Source of the DNA: Trueperaceae bacterium
Lineage (GTDB): Bacteria; Deinococcota; Deinococci; Deinococcales; Trueperaceae
Direction: 5' to 3'
Length of the DNA stretch: 13,503 nucleotides
Assembly (NCBI GenBank): GCA_024636105.1
Contig: JAGXHO010000248.1
Location: forward strand, 1 to 13,503
Below, one piece after another: positions 1 through 7,790 of the stretch. The first letter of the stretch is position 1. Each line of letters begins with the position of its first letter. Under the pieces are notes generated by a model that was not told where the DNA came from, made no database searches, and saw nothing but the letters and a program-made list of their open reading frames with translations. The position numbers and the translations under genes were made by a program.

Positions 1-420
1 CTCGAGCCCCTCGGGTACGAGGTGCTCGAGGTCGTGGTGACCCGGCGCGGCAGCTCGCGGCGGGTCCTGGTGCGCATCGACCGCCTGGACGAGCAGGGGG
101 TGTCGGTCGACGACGTCAGCCGCGCCGCCGGGGCCTTCGGCCTCGAGCTCGATCGCCTGGACCCGTTCGACGACCCGTACCAGTTCGAGGTCGAGTCGCC
201 GGGTGCTCAGCGGCCGCTCGCCACCGCGCGGCACTTCGAGCGCTTCCACGACCTTCTCGCCAAGGTGAAGGTCGCTGGATCGTCCTTCGTCGGCCGCGTG
301 CGAGCCGTCGAAGGCGACGAGGTGGTGTTCGAGGTCGACGGCGAAGAGGCACCGCGTCGCGTCGCGCTTTCGGCGATCGAGCAGGCCAACCTCGCCGAGT
401 GGCCGGACGCCCCACGCTGA
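1..420 (+). CDS. rimP: Ribosome maturation factor RimP (5' end outside window)
   Basis: RimP binds the 30S subunit and helps its maturation; it acts in the cytoplasm. The frame is open from base 1, so the gene starts upstream; 139 codons plus the stop are visible. Aligned by eye with E. coli RimP (about 150 aa), roughly the first 15 residues are missing. Conserved stretches include LEPLGYEVLEV at the visible start, the GVSVDDVSRA segment, and the family signature YQFEVESPGAQRPL in the centre. The C-terminal SH3-like domain ends in AIEQANLAEW, matching the usual NIQKANL ending. A GTG at 22 is an in-frame internal codon, not the likely start, because homology continues before it. It heads the usual rimP-nusA-ylxR-infB order. 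Family assignment is firm; only the true start is unknown. Confidence 0.95.
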   Translation, partial: LEPLGYEVLEVVVTRRGSSRRVLVRIDRLDEQGVSVDDVSRAAGAFGLELDRLDPFDDPYQFEVESPGAQRPLATARHFERFHDLLAKVKVAGSSFVGRVRAVEGDEVVFEVDGEEAPRRVALSAIEQANLAEWPDAPR

Positions 421-446
421 CGTGGGCGTCGAAGGATCGGACAGGC

Positions 447-463
447 GCGCCGCGCAGCGGCGC
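447..463 (+). promoter_or_regulatory. Small hairpin in the rimP-nusA gap
   Basis: A perfect 7-bp inverted repeat, GCGCCGC (447-453) and GCGGCGC (457-463), closes a 3-base GCA loop. It sits two bases before the larger hairpin at 466-498, so the nusA leader would carry two stacked stems. No T-tract follows it. Role unknown; GC-rich DNA makes short stems likely by chance. Confidence 0.4.
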
Positions 464-465
464 AA

Positions 466-498
466 CCTGTTGACCCGCGCTCGTCGCGGGTCGACAGG
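466..498 (+). promoter_or_regulatory. Strong leader hairpin upstream of nusA
   Basis: Arms 466-479 (CCTGTTGACCCGCG) and 485-498 (CGCGGGTCGACAGG) pair over 14 bp with one T-G wobble around a 5-base loop (CTCGT). Only a weak T-run (ATTT, 504-507) follows. The element lies in the 129-base gap between rimP and nusA, 51 bases before the nusA start. Downstream segments 509-515 (GCGGGTC) and 524-530 (CGACCCG) can compete for the same arms, giving alternative folds. It could be an attenuator, a processing site that separates rimP from nusA mRNA, or an inefficient terminator. The structure is visible; the function is inferred. Confidence 0.6.
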
Positions 499-549
499 CG
501 ACAATTTGGCGGGTCCCCCAAGGCGACCCGAACCGGACCGGAGTGAAGG

Positions 550-1791
550 ATGAACAAAGAATTCATCGACGCCCTCAACGTGCTCGCCGCCGAGCGCAAC
601 CTGGACAAGGACGAGCTGATGTCCTCGATCGAGGAGGCCCTCGAGCAGGCGTTCGAGCGCAACGTGATGCCGGGCAAACAGATCGAGGTCGAGGTCGACC
701 CGGAGACCGGCGAGATCGACGTGCTGGTGATCCGACGGGTGGTCGAGGAGATCGAGGACCCGGACAAGGAGATCCTCCTCTCCGAGGCCTCGGAGCTCGA
801 CGAGGACGTCGAGGTGGGGATGGAGATGGAGTTCCCCGTCGATCCGGAGTCCTTCACGCGGATCGCCGTGCAGACCACCAAGCAGGTGATCACCCAGAAG
901 CTCCGCGAGAAGGAGCGCGAGCACGTCTTCGAGGAGTACAAGGACCGCGCTGGCGACGTCATGACGGCGGTGGTCTCGCGCACCGACAACAAGCGCAACG
1001 TGTTCGTGGACCTCGGACGCGGCGAGGCGATCATGCCGCCGCGCGAGCAGATCCAGGGCGAGCGCACGATGGTGGGCATGCGCCTCAAGGTCTACGTGGC
1101 GAAGGTCGAGCTGTCCACCCGCGGTCCGTCGATCCTCGTGTCGCGCGCCGCGCCCGAGCTCCTCGAGTACCTGATGCGCCAGGAGATCCCCGAGGTCGCG
1201 GACGGCACGGTCGAGTTGAAGGCGATCGCGCGCGAGGCCGGCCAACGCTCCAAGGTCGCCGTCGCGAGCACGAACCCGAACGTCGACCCGATCGGGGCCT
1301 GCATCGGCCACCGCGGCAGCCGCATCCAGGCCGTGACGGCCGAGCTGCAGCGCGAACGCGTCGACATCATCCTCTGGGACCCGAGCCCGCGCGAGTTCAT
1401 CCGCAACGCCCTCTCCCCCGCCAAGGTCGGCAGCATCGAGCTCGACACCGAAGCCGGCGAGGCGCGCGTCAACGTCGGCTCCGATCAGCTGTCGCTCGCA
1501 ATCGGCAAGGGGGGTCAGAACGTCCGACTCGCCGCCAAGCTCTCCGGGTTCAAGATCGATCTCGTCGCCAGCGAGTCGATCAGCGACCTCGATGCCGCGA
1601 TGGCGGCAGCGGCGTCGCGCCAGTCCGACGCGACGGCGACCGGCGGCGGCGATCGCAACCGAGCCGCGTTCGACGCCCTGTTCTCGGCGAGCCCCGACGA
1701 GGGCGGCGCAGCCGCTCCGGAGGCGGGCGCAGCCGCCGAGGCGACCGCCGAAACGGACGTCGCCCGCTCGGAGGACACGACCTCCTCATGA
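550..1791 (+). CDS. nusA: Transcription termination/antitermination protein NusA
   Basis: NusA binds RNA polymerase and nascent RNA to modulate pausing, termination and antitermination. The 413-aa product has the N-terminal RNAP-binding domain (about 1-130, starting MNKEFIDALN), an S1 domain (about 135-200, with NVFVDLGRGEAIMP), and two KH domains whose GxxG loops are GHRG (253-256) and GKGG (319-322). A low-complexity Ala/Glu-rich tail follows from about 345; the C-terminal acidic repeats of E. coli NusA are absent, as in most bacteria outside Proteobacteria. ATG at 550 is preceded by GGAG (540-543) at 6-base spacing. The stop overlaps the ylxR start in an ATGA, implying translational coupling. 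The long hairpin leader before the gene could allow autoregulation, which is inferred only. Confidence 0.98.
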   Translation: MNKEFIDALNVLAAERNLDKDELMSSIEEALEQAFERNVMPGKQIEVEVDPETGEIDVLVIRRVVEEIEDPDKEILLSEASELDEDVEVGMEMEFPVDPESFTRIAVQTTKQVITQKLREKEREHVFEEYKDRAGDVMTAVVSRTDNKRNVFVDLGRGEAIMPPREQIQGERTMVGMRLKVYVAKVELSTRGPSILVSRAAPELLEYLMRQEIPEVADGTVELKAIAREAGQRSKVAVASTNPNVDPIGACIGHRGSRIQAVTAELQRERVDIILWDPSPREFIRNALSPAKVGSIELDTEAGEARVNVGSDQLSLAIGKGGQNVRLAAKLSGFKIDLVASESISDLDAAMAAAASRQSDATATGGGDRNRAAFDALFSASPDEGGAAAPEAGAAAEATAETDVARSEDTTSS

Positions 1792-2165
1792 CCCCGCCGC
1801 GCCACGTCCCCATGCGCCGCTGCGTCGCGTGCCGCGACGCGCAGCCCAAGCGCGAGCTCGTGCGGCTCGTGCGTGGCGAGGACGGCTGGCGGCTCGACCT
1901 CGCGCAGCGCGCGGGCGGACGCGGCACCTCGCTCTGCCGCGCCTGCGCGCAGGCCGCAACGGACGCTGCAGCCGCCACGGGCGACGCCGCGGCGCGCCTC
2001 AAGGGATTCCGGCGCGCGTTCCGACAGGACGCCGCCGCCGTGACCGCACTGCTCGCCCCCATCGAGTCGACGCTCGCGACGCCCGCGAATGCGGGCGCGC
2101 CCGCTCCGGCGGCCCCGACCGAGCCCGACGCCCGACCCCGAACGAACGGAGGGATGCATGGCTGA
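1788..2165 (+). CDS. ylxR: YlxR/RnpM family RNA-binding protein
   Basis: This 125-aa basic protein belongs to the YlxR (DUF448) family, found between nusA and infB in many bacteria. Bacillus subtilis YlxR (RnpM) is reported to bind RNase P and nucleic acid. Visible signatures are MRRCVACRDAQPKRELVRLV near the N terminus, the DG...D segment after it, and GRGTSLCRAC. The four cysteines of CVAC and CRAC form two CxxC-like pairs. The first 90 or so residues cover the family domain; the last 30 are a Pro/Ala-rich tail not seen in short homologues. It starts at the ATG that overlaps the nusA stop (1788-1791), and its last 8 bases overlap infB. Assignment is strong; the molecular role in this organism is not shown by sequence. 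Confidence 0.93.
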   Translation: MTPPRHVPMRRCVACRDAQPKRELVRLVRGEDGWRLDLAQRAGGRGTSLCRACAQAATDAAAATGDAAARLKGFRRAFRQDAAAVTALLAPIESTLATPANAGAPAPAAPTEPDARPRTNGGMHG

Positions 2166-3960
2166 GAAGGTTCGCATCTACCAGCTCGCACGTGACCTCG
2201 GCATCGAGACCAAGGACCTCTTGGTCATGCTCGACGACATGGGCGTGGAATACAAGTCGCACTCGAGCACGCTCGAGCTCGACGTCGCTGAGGCGGTGCG
2301 CGGACTCGTGTCCGAGAACGCGCCGTCGACCCCCGCGGTCGAGGCTCCGGCCCCCGAAGCCGAGCCGCCGACCGCGGCGACCGCGAAGGCCGAGGCCAAG
2401 CCCAAGAAGGCTGACGTCGCGGCCGCAGCCGCGGCGCCGGCCACCGTCGTCCCGCTGCGCGCGCCCGTCGTCACCGTCATGGGCCACGTCGACCACGGCA
2501 AGACCTCGCTCCTCGACCACATCCGCAAGACCAAGGTGGCCGAGCGCGAAGCCGGCGGCATCACCCAGCACATCGGCGCCTACCAGGCCGAGACCAAGCA
2601 GGGCACCGTCACCTTCCTCGACACGCCCGGCCACGCCGCCTTCACCGCCATCCGGCAACGCGGCGCCAACGCGACCGACATCGCCGTCATCGTGGTCGCT
2701 GCGGACGACAGCATCATGCCGCAGACGCGCGAGGCCGTCGCCCACGCCAAAGCGGCCAAGGTGCCGATCGTCGTGGCGATCAACAAGATCGACCTGCCGC
2801 AGGCGAACCCCGACAAGGTGATGCAGGACCTGATGCAGGTCGATCTGATCCCCGAGGCGTTCGGCGGCGACACCATCGTCGTCCGCGTCAGCGCTCAGAC
2901 GGGCGAAGGGGTCGACGAGCTGCTCGAGATGCTCTCCCTCGTCGCCGAGATCCAGGATCTCCGCGCCGACCCGGAGGCGCCGTTCCGCGGCGTCGTGGTC
3001 GAGTCGGTCCTCGACAAGCGCGCCGGCGTGCTCGCCACCGTGCTCGTGCAAGAGGGCACGCTGCGCGTCGGCGACTACGTCGTGTGCGGCGAGGTCTGGG
3101 CCAAGGTGCGCCGCTTGACCGACCACACCGGCGCCGCCGTGACGACGGCGGGTCCGAGCGTGCCCGTGCAGATCCTGGGCTTCTCCCAGCTCCCCCAGGC
3201 CGGCGAGGTCGTCGACCACGCCGCCGACGAGGCGGCCGCCAAACAGACGGTGGACGAGCGGATCGACGCCCGCGAAGAGGCCGACCGCGAACTCATCGGC
3301 CGCAAGGGGCTCACCCTCGCCGATCTGTTCGGCAAACCCAAGACCAAGAAGATCCACCTGCTCGTCCGCGCCGACACCCAGGGCTCGCTCGAGGCGATCA
3401 AGGGCGTCATCGCCCAAGCCGCCGAGGACGTCCCCGAGGTCGACGTCGACGTGATGCTCGCCGAGGTGGGCGCGCCCACCGACAGCGACCTGCTCCTCGC
3501 CTCGACGGAAGACGCGAGCATCCTCACGTTCGGTGTCAGCGCGCCCGGTTCCGTGGTCAAGGCGGCCGAACGCCAGAAGACGCCGCTCAAGTCCTTCCGG
3601 ATCATCTACGACCTGATCGAAGAGGTCGAGCGCCAGATCAAGGGCCAGATCGAGCCGACCTTCGAGGAGCGCATCCTCGGGCACGCCGAGGTCCGCATGA
3701 TCATCAAGGTGCCGCGCTCGGGCAACATCGCCGGTTCGTACGTGACCGACGGGGTCATCCGCCGCGGCGCCAAGGCGCGCCTCAAGCGCGACGGCCGCGA
3801 AGTCTACAAGGGCTCGATCGCGCAGTTGCGACGCTTCAAGGACGACGTCCGCGAGGTGACCTCGGGGTTCGAGTGCGGGATCAACCTGCAGAACTACGAC
3901 AACACCCAAGAGGGCGACATCATCGAGGTCTACGACATGGTCGAGGTGCCCGCCGCGTAA
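2158..3960 (+). CDS. infB: Translation initiation factor IF-2
   Basis: IF-2 is the GTPase that brings initiator fMet-tRNA to the 30S subunit and promotes subunit joining. The 600-aa protein opens with the IF2_N motif ([20 protein letters not shown]), then a short Ala/Pro/Lys linker (about 60-100). The G domain has G1 GHVDHGKT (109-116), G2 around GGITQHIG (133-140), G3 DTPGH (155-159), G4 NKID (209-212) and G5 SAQTGEG (from 245). Domains II, III and IV (fMet-tRNA binding) follow to the end. At 600 aa it resembles the short Thermus/Deinococcus form, not the roughly 890-aa E. coli form. ATG 2158 is chosen because MAEKVRIY matches the family start and GGAGGG (2148-2153) lies just upstream; the start overlaps ylxR by 8 bases. 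Confidence 0.98.
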   Translation: MAEKVRIYQLARDLGIETKDLLVMLDDMGVEYKSHSSTLELDVAEAVRGLVSENAPSTPAVEAPAPEAEPPTAATAKAEAKPKKADVAAAAAAPATVVPLRAPVVTVMGHVDHGKTSLLDHIRKTKVAEREAGGITQHIGAYQAETKQGTVTFLDTPGHAAFTAIRQRGANATDIAVIVVAADDSIMPQTREAVAHAKAAKVPIVVAINKIDLPQANPDKVMQDLMQVDLIPEAFGGDTIVVRVSAQTGEGVDELLEMLSLVAEIQDLRADPEAPFRGVVVESVLDKRAGVLATVLVQEGTLRVGDYVVCGEVWAKVRRLTDHTGAAVTTAGPSVPVQILGFSQLPQAGEVVDHAADEAAAKQTVDERIDAREEADRELIGRKGLTLADLFGKPKTKKIHLLVRADTQGSLEAIKGVIAQAAEDVPEVDVDVMLAEVGAPTDSDLLLASTEDASILTFGVSAPGSVVKAAERQKTPLKSFRIIYDLIEEVERQIKGQIEPTFEERILGHAEVRMIIKVPRSGNIAGSYVTDGVIRRGAKARLKRDGREVYKGSIAQLRRFKDDVREVTSGFECGINLQNYDNTQEGDIIEVYDMVEVPAA

Positions 3961-3985
3961 GCGGCGCGCCTCGCCCCTGAACGGC

Positions 3986-4303
3986 ATGCGCCGGTCGACG
4001 CCGCTCCTCGTCGTGCTGCTGGCCGCCGTCGCGCTCGCTCCGGCGTTCGCGGCGCCGCGCCCGCATGCCGGTGACGAGGCCGGCGTCGGCGGCTGGGGCG
4101 CCCGCGCGCCCGCCTGGCAAGACCCGGGCGGGCGCGCGACCGGTTCACTGGGGGGCGACGCACCGCGCTCTCTGCCACCGGCGAAGGGATCGGTACGGTA
4201 CGGGTGCGCGACCCGGGGCTCGGCGCTCGCGCCGGCCACCGACCGCGGTGCGCGGCGCCCGAGCCTGACGGCCCTGGGGAAGCGGCAAGCCGACGGTGGC
4301 TGA
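3986..4303 (+). CDS. Possible small secreted protein (doubtful ORF)
   Basis: This 105-codon frame lies in the 409-base gap between infB and secDF. Its first 22 residues look like a textbook signal peptide: positive MRR, a hydrophobic core (LLVVLLAAVALA) and a predicted cleavage after AFA. By hand count, the first 50 or so codons have mostly G or C at third positions like neighbouring genes; the second half has clearly more A/T there. The mature part is Gly/Ala/Arg/Pro-rich and I recognise no family. A perfect 12-bp hairpin (4103-4138) falls inside it and there is no convincing ribosome binding site before ATG 3986. It may be a real small exported protein, a decayed gene whose end is out of frame, or chance. 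Confidence 0.3.
   Translation: MRRSTPLLVVLLAAVALAPAFAAPRPHAGDEAGVGGWGARAPAWQDPGGRATGSLGGDAPRSLPPAKGSVRYGCATRGSALAPATDRGARRPSLTALGKRQADGG
4103..4138. repeat. Perfect 12-bp inverted repeat in infB-secDF gap
   Basis: Arms CGCGCGCCCGCC (4103-4114) and GGCGGGCGCGCG (4127-4138) are perfectly complementary around a 12-base loop. No T-tract follows on either strand, so it is not a canonical intrinsic terminator. It lies 143 bases after the infB stop and could end the rimP-infB transcript or act as an RNA-stability element. The position inside a doubtful ORF (3986-4303) slightly favours a noncoding reading. Confidence 0.45.
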
Positions 4304-4369
4304 GGGCGCTCCCGCACCCCGCCGTCCCCTCGTCCTCGCCCTCCTTCCTCCCCCCACCTCGGAGCCCTC

Positions 4370-6568
4370 ATGAACCGACGCACCGTCACCGGACTGCTGC
4401 TGCTCGCGGCCGTCCTCGCCTCGATCGCCTACCTATGGCAGCCGTGGAACACCAGCGGCGAAGGCACCCTCAAACTCGGACTCGACCTCCAGGGCGGCCT
4501 CCGCGTCGTGCTTCAGAGCGACGTCGAGGATCCGCTCCCGGAAGACCTCGAGACGGCCCGCAACATCATCGAGAACCGCGTGAACGAGTTCGGCGTCGCC
4601 GAGCCGCTCATCCAGACGAGCGGCGGCAACCGCATCCTGGTCGAACTCCCGGGCCTGACCTCGGCCGACCAGAACCGCGCTCTCGACCTGATCGGGCAGC
4701 AGGCCATCCTCGAGTTCCGCTTGGTGCGCGCCGTGGCCCAGGGCAAGCTCACCCAGGAGCTGCTCCCGTCCGACCTCGAGGACGTCGCCTTCACCGGCGA
4801 GATCATCCGCACGGCGCGTGCCGACTTCGAGCGCGTCGGCACCGCGACGCTCGGACCGGCCGTGTTCTTCGAGGTGCGCGGCGAGGACGCGCGCGCCTTC
4901 GGTGACTTCACCGGCGGCAACGTCGGCCGGCGCATGGCGATCGTCCTCGACGGGCAGATCCAGACCGCGCCGACCCTCAACTCACGCATCAGCGACTCGG
5001 GGCAGATCACCGGCATCACCTCCCTCGAGGAGGCGGCCGACACGGCCCTCGTGCTGCGCTCGGGTTCGCTGCCCATCGCGCTGCAGGTCGAGCAGATCAG
5101 CGCAATCGGCCCAACGCTCGGCCGCGATTCCATCGCGGCGGGCACCACCGCGGCCATGATCGGCGGCAGCGCCGTCGTGATCACCATCCTGCTGATCTAC
5201 GGGCCGCTGTTCGGCGGGGCGCTCGTGTTCGGCCTCGCGCTCGCCATGCTGTTCATCTTCGGCGTGCTCGCCGGCCTCGGCGCGGCGCTCACGCTCCCGG
5301 GCCTCGCCGGCCTGGTGCTCACGATCGGCGCCGCGGTCGACGGCAACGTGATCAGCTTCGAACGCATCCGCGAGGAGCTGCGCGCCGGCAAGGGCATGCG
5401 GGTCGCGATGCGCAACGGCTTCGGCCACTCGCTGTCGGCGATCATCGACGCCAACGTGACCACCCTGCTCGCCGCCGCGGCCCTGTACCAGTACACGAGC
5501 GGGCCGGTGCGCGGCTTCGCCATCACCCTCGCGATCGGCATCGTCGCGGCCGTGTTCGTCAACACCGTCGCCGTCCCATGGCTCCTCGACGTCCTGTCGC
5601 TGCGCATCAAGCGCACCTACATGCGCGCCGGGTGGTTCACCGAGTCGCTGAGGTTCGTGCGCTACGCGAGGATCGCCTTCACGGTCTCGGGCGTCCTCGC
5701 CATCGCGTCCGTGCTCCTCGTTTCGATCGTCGGCCTGCGGCTCTCGACCGACTTCACGGGCGGCACGAGCGTGCTGCTGAGCGTGCCCGAGGCGACGAGC
5801 GTCGCCGACGTGCGCACCGCGCTCGATGGGCCGGAGTTCGACGCGATCCCGTCGGAGGGCGCCTCGATCGTCGAGGTCGACGACCCGTCGATCGACGGGC
5901 ACCTGATCTCGGTGCGCGTCGGCCTGACGGCCGATCGGACCGACGCTGAGACCTTCCCGCGGCTGCTCGCCGACGCGGTCGGCGGCGAGTCGCTCTCGGC
6001 CGAGTTCGTCGGTCCGGCGGTCGGCGCCGACCTGCGGCGCGGCGCGGTGCTCGCCGTGCTCGTCGCGCTGGGCCTGATCCTGGTGTACGTCGCGTGGCGC
6101 TTCTGGCCGAACTGGCCGGTCGCGGTCGCGGTGGTCGTGGCCGCCGCCCACGACGTCGGCCTGACGCTCGGCGTCCTGGACGCGATCAACGCCGAGTTCT
6201 CGATCCCGGTGTTGGCCGCGATGCTCTTCGTGGTCGGCTACTCGCTCAACGACTCGATCATCATCGCCGACCGGATCCGCGAGAACCTCGGGCGCATCCG
6301 CGACCGCAACTACGCCGAACTGGTCGACCTCTCCGTGAGCCAGACGATCGCGCGCACGATCGCGACGTCCGGCACCACGCTGCTGCCGGTGCTCGCGCTG
6401 CTCTTCTTCGGCGGCAGCGTGCTCCGCGACTTCTCGATCACCCTCCTGGTCGGCATCGGGATCGGTACGTACTCCTCGATCTTCGTCCTGCCACCAATCC
6501 TCGTGGCCCTTCGCGGGCTGCAGCGGCGGCGGCGCAAGACCAAGGCGCGCCGCACCGCGACGGCCTGA
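4370..6568 (+). CDS. secDF: Fused protein translocase subunit SecDF
   Basis: SecDF assists Sec-dependent protein export from the periplasmic side of the inner membrane, using the proton gradient. SecD and SecF are fused in one 732-aa chain, as in Thermus thermophilus (735 aa). Order: TM1 (about 8-25), periplasmic P1 domain with LDLQGGLRVVL and ENRVNEFGVAEP, TM2-6 (about 255-410), TM7 (about 435), the smaller SecF periplasmic domain beginning FTGGTSV, then TM8-12 and an Arg/Lys-rich tail. The conserved membrane Asp of each half is present: D324 in GAAVDGNVISFERIREE and D628 in GYSLNDSIIIADRIREN, matching the two proton-relay Asp residues of Thermus SecDF. ATG 4370 has GGAG (4361-4364) at 5-base spacing. 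It is followed by the hairpin at 6592-6625. Confidence 0.97.
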   Translation: MNRRTVTGLLLLAAVLASIAYLWQPWNTSGEGTLKLGLDLQGGLRVVLQSDVEDPLPEDLETARNIIENRVNEFGVAEPLIQTSGGNRILVELPGLTSADQNRALDLIGQQAILEFRLVRAVAQGKLTQELLPSDLEDVAFTGEIIRTARADFERVGTATLGPAVFFEVRGEDARAFGDFTGGNVGRRMAIVLDGQIQTAPTLNSRISDSGQITGITSLEEAADTALVLRSGSLPIALQVEQISAIGPTLGRDSIAAGTTAAMIGGSAVVITILLIYGPLFGGALVFGLALAMLFIFGVLAGLGAALTLPGLAGLVLTIGAAVDGNVISFERIREELRAGKGMRVAMRNGFGHSLSAIIDANVTTLLAAAALYQYTSGPVRGFAITLAIGIVAAVFVNTVAVPWLLDVLSLRIKRTYMRAGWFTESLRFVRYARIAFTVSGVLAIASVLLVSIVGLRLSTDFTGGTSVLLSVPEATSVADVRTALDGPEFDAIPSEGASIVEVDDPSIDGHLISVRVGLTADRTDAETFPRLLADAVGGESLSAEFVGPAVGADLRRGAVLAVLVALGLILVYVAWRFWPNWPVAVAVVVAAAHDVGLTLGVLDAINAEFSIPVLAAMLFVVGYSLNDSIIIADRIRENLGRIRDRNYAELVDLSVSQTIARTIATSGTTLLPVLALLFFGGSVLRDFSITLLVGIGIGTYSSIFVLPPILVALRGLQRRRRKTKARRTATA

Positions 6569-6591
6569 TCCGACCCCGCCCAACGCTCCAC

Positions 6592-6625
6592 CGTCCGCCC
6601 CCTGCGATCTCGCAGGGGGCGGACG
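6592..6625. terminator. Bidirectional hairpin terminator between convergent genes
   Basis: Arms 6592-6607 and 6610-6625 form a perfect 16-bp inverted repeat (CGTCCGCCCCCTGCGA and its complement) around two central bases, so in RNA a long stem with a small loop. It starts 24 bases after the secDF stop and lies 4 bases beyond the stop of the convergent lipoprotein gene, so it serves both transcripts. Neither side has a strong T-tract, which is common in very GC-rich genomes. Position and perfection make a terminator role very likely. Confidence 0.8.
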
Positions 6626-6629
6626 TCGT

Positions 6630-7058
6630 TCAGGGGGTCGCGGCGGGTGGCACGACCGCATCGAGCTGACGCAGGACGCGTCCGTCGACGGAGATCAGGG
6701 CGCGCCACGGACCCGGGGAGATCGCGACGTCGTCCGGGAGGTCGACCGCGAACGGACGTCCCTCGTCGCCATGGGCCACCCAGACCGCGACCGACGCGCG
6801 CTCGCCGCCGGTCGGGCCGAACCACTGCACGGCGACCCAAGCATCGGTCGCCACCGCCTCGAAGCGGAACCGGACCCTCAGCCGGGGTTCGCCCTCCCAC
6901 ACGGTCGCGCGCAGCTCCGCATCGCCCGCCAGCCGCCACGCGGGCGCCGCGACGAGGGCGTCGTTCGGCACCGGCGGCACGAACAGGGGCATGCAGGCCG
7001 ACAGGACCAGGCCCGCGGCGGCGAGCACGGCCGTTCGAGCGGCGCGACGCGGCTTCAC
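6630..7058 (-). CDS. Small lipoprotein of unknown function
   Basis: The 142-aa product begins with a lipoprotein signal peptide: basic MKPRRAAR, a hydrophobic core (TAVLAAAGLV) and a lipobox LSAC with Cys22 as the lipidated residue. The mature part of about 120 residues alternates polar and hydrophobic residues (LRATVWEGEPRLRVRFRFEA, AWVAVQWFGPTGG), suggesting a beta-sandwich; I recognise no family. The residue after Cys is Met, with no Asp retention signal of the E. coli type. GTG 7058 is chosen because it places the signal peptide exactly at the N terminus and overlaps the rsmE stop in a GTGA, implying coupled translation. It is the last gene of the minus-strand operon and ends just before the shared terminator hairpin. 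A role in the cell envelope is inferred from the signal only. Confidence 0.85.
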   Translation of the reverse strand: MKPRRAARTAVLAAAGLVLSACMPLFVPPVPNDALVAAPAWRLAGDAELRATVWEGEPRLRVRFRFEAVATDAWVAVQWFGPTGGERASVAVWVAHGDEGRPFAVDLPDDVAISPGPWRALISVDGRVLRQLDAVVPPAATP

Positions 7059-7789
7059 GTTTCGTCCCAGGTCAGCAGCGCCGCCGCGGCCGCCACGGGC
7101 GCCGTCTCGGCGCGCAGGACGCGCCGGCCGAACGCCACCGCGCGTGCCCCGCGGGCGACGAGCACGGCCACCTCTTCGGGGGTGAGGCCCCCTTCCGGCC
7201 CGGTGACGACCGTCACCGCGGTCGGCATGGCGCCGCCTCGATCGTGCGCGCCGTCCAGGTCGGCCACGACGTCCCCCAGCGTCGCTTCGGCGTAGGGATC
7301 GGCCACCAAGAGCGCGCCCGTCCAAGCCAGGTCGTCGAGCCGCACGGCCTGCGCGACCTCGGGAACGAGCGCTCGACCGCACTGCCGGGCCGCCTCCTCG
7401 GCGACCCGCCGCCAGCGGGCCAACCGCGCGGGCGAGACCTCGGTCGCGTCGCAGCGCCGGGTGCGCACCGGGCGCACCGCCACGACGCCGAGTTCGGTCC
7501 CCATGCGGACGACGTCGGCGAGCTTGTCCCCCTTCAGGAGCGCAGGCGCCAGGGTCACGGCGCGGTCGGGCTCCGTGCCGGCCGGCCGGGGCGCCTCCAG
7601 GTCGACGAGCACGGTGCCGGCGTCGACGGACTTGATCGTCCCGAACGCCTCGAGCCCCGCGCCGTCGAAGGCTGCGACGGGCGCCCCGGGTCGAGCGCGG
7701 AGCACGCGCGCCAAGTGGTGCGCCGGGTCCCCGATCACCAGGCGCTCGCCCTCGGCCAGAGCATCGAGCCGGACGCGGTGGCGGCGCAC
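7055..7789 (-). CDS. rsmE: 16S rRNA (uracil-1498-N3)-methyltransferase RsmE
   Basis: RsmE methylates N3 of U1498 in 16S rRNA on the assembled 30S subunit, using S-adenosylmethionine. The 244-aa product has an N-terminal PUA-like RNA-binding domain (MRRHRVRLDAL, with HHLARVLRARPG) and a C-terminal SPOUT (knotted) methyltransferase domain. Diagnostic motifs are EEAARQCGR in the middle, GPEGGLTPEEV (from 197) in the SAM-binding knot, and FGRRVLRAETAP near the end. Length fits the family (about 230-250 aa). The start is GTG 7789, giving MRRHRV and leaving one base after the prmA stop (7791). The stop overlaps the lipoprotein start by 4 bases. rsmE directly after prmA is a common bacterial arrangement, pairing rRNA and ribosomal-protein methylation. 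Confidence 0.96.
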   Translation of the reverse strand: MRRHRVRLDALAEGERLVIGDPAHHLARVLRARPGAPVAAFDGAGLEAFGTIKSVDAGTVLVDLEAPRPAGTEPDRAVTLAPALLKGDKLADVVRMGTELGVVAVRPVRTRRCDATEVSPARLARWRRVAEEAARQCGRALVPEVAQAVRLDDLAWTGALLVADPYAEATLGDVVADLDGAHDRGGAMPTAVTVVTGPEGGLTPEEVAVLVARGARAVAFGRRVLRAETAPVAAAAALLTWDET

Positions 7790-7790
7790 G

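Noticed and set aside
470..475. TTGACC in the rimP-nusA gap as a -35 box for a nusA promoter
   Set aside because: It lies inside the stem of the long hairpin and no -10-like sequence is found 16-18 bases later; CAATTT is too far away.
543..1787. Plus-strand open frame upstream of ylxR in the same frame, which would make ylxR a 540-aa protein
   Set aside because: The part before 1788 overlaps nusA and is Arg/Gly noise; family homology begins at the ATG at 1788.
1999..4389. A 796-codon open frame on the minus strand opposite infB
   Set aside because: It mirrors the infB codons, is full of Asp/Gly/His/Arg repeats, has no recognisable domain and overlaps a certain gene. It is the usual antisense shadow in GC-rich DNA.
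5300..5400. SecD-half motif GAAVDGNVISFERIREE as an unusual substitution (E. coli-type has GAAVDANV.IFERIREE)
   Set aside because: The essential Asp is kept and similar Gly/Ser variants fit the fused SecDF form as I recall it, so it is probably lineage-normal.
4982..6661. A 559-codon minus-strand open frame opposite secDF
   Set aside because: Runs of Asp/Arg/Glu/His typical of antisense translation of membrane-protein codons; it also spans the terminator hairpin.
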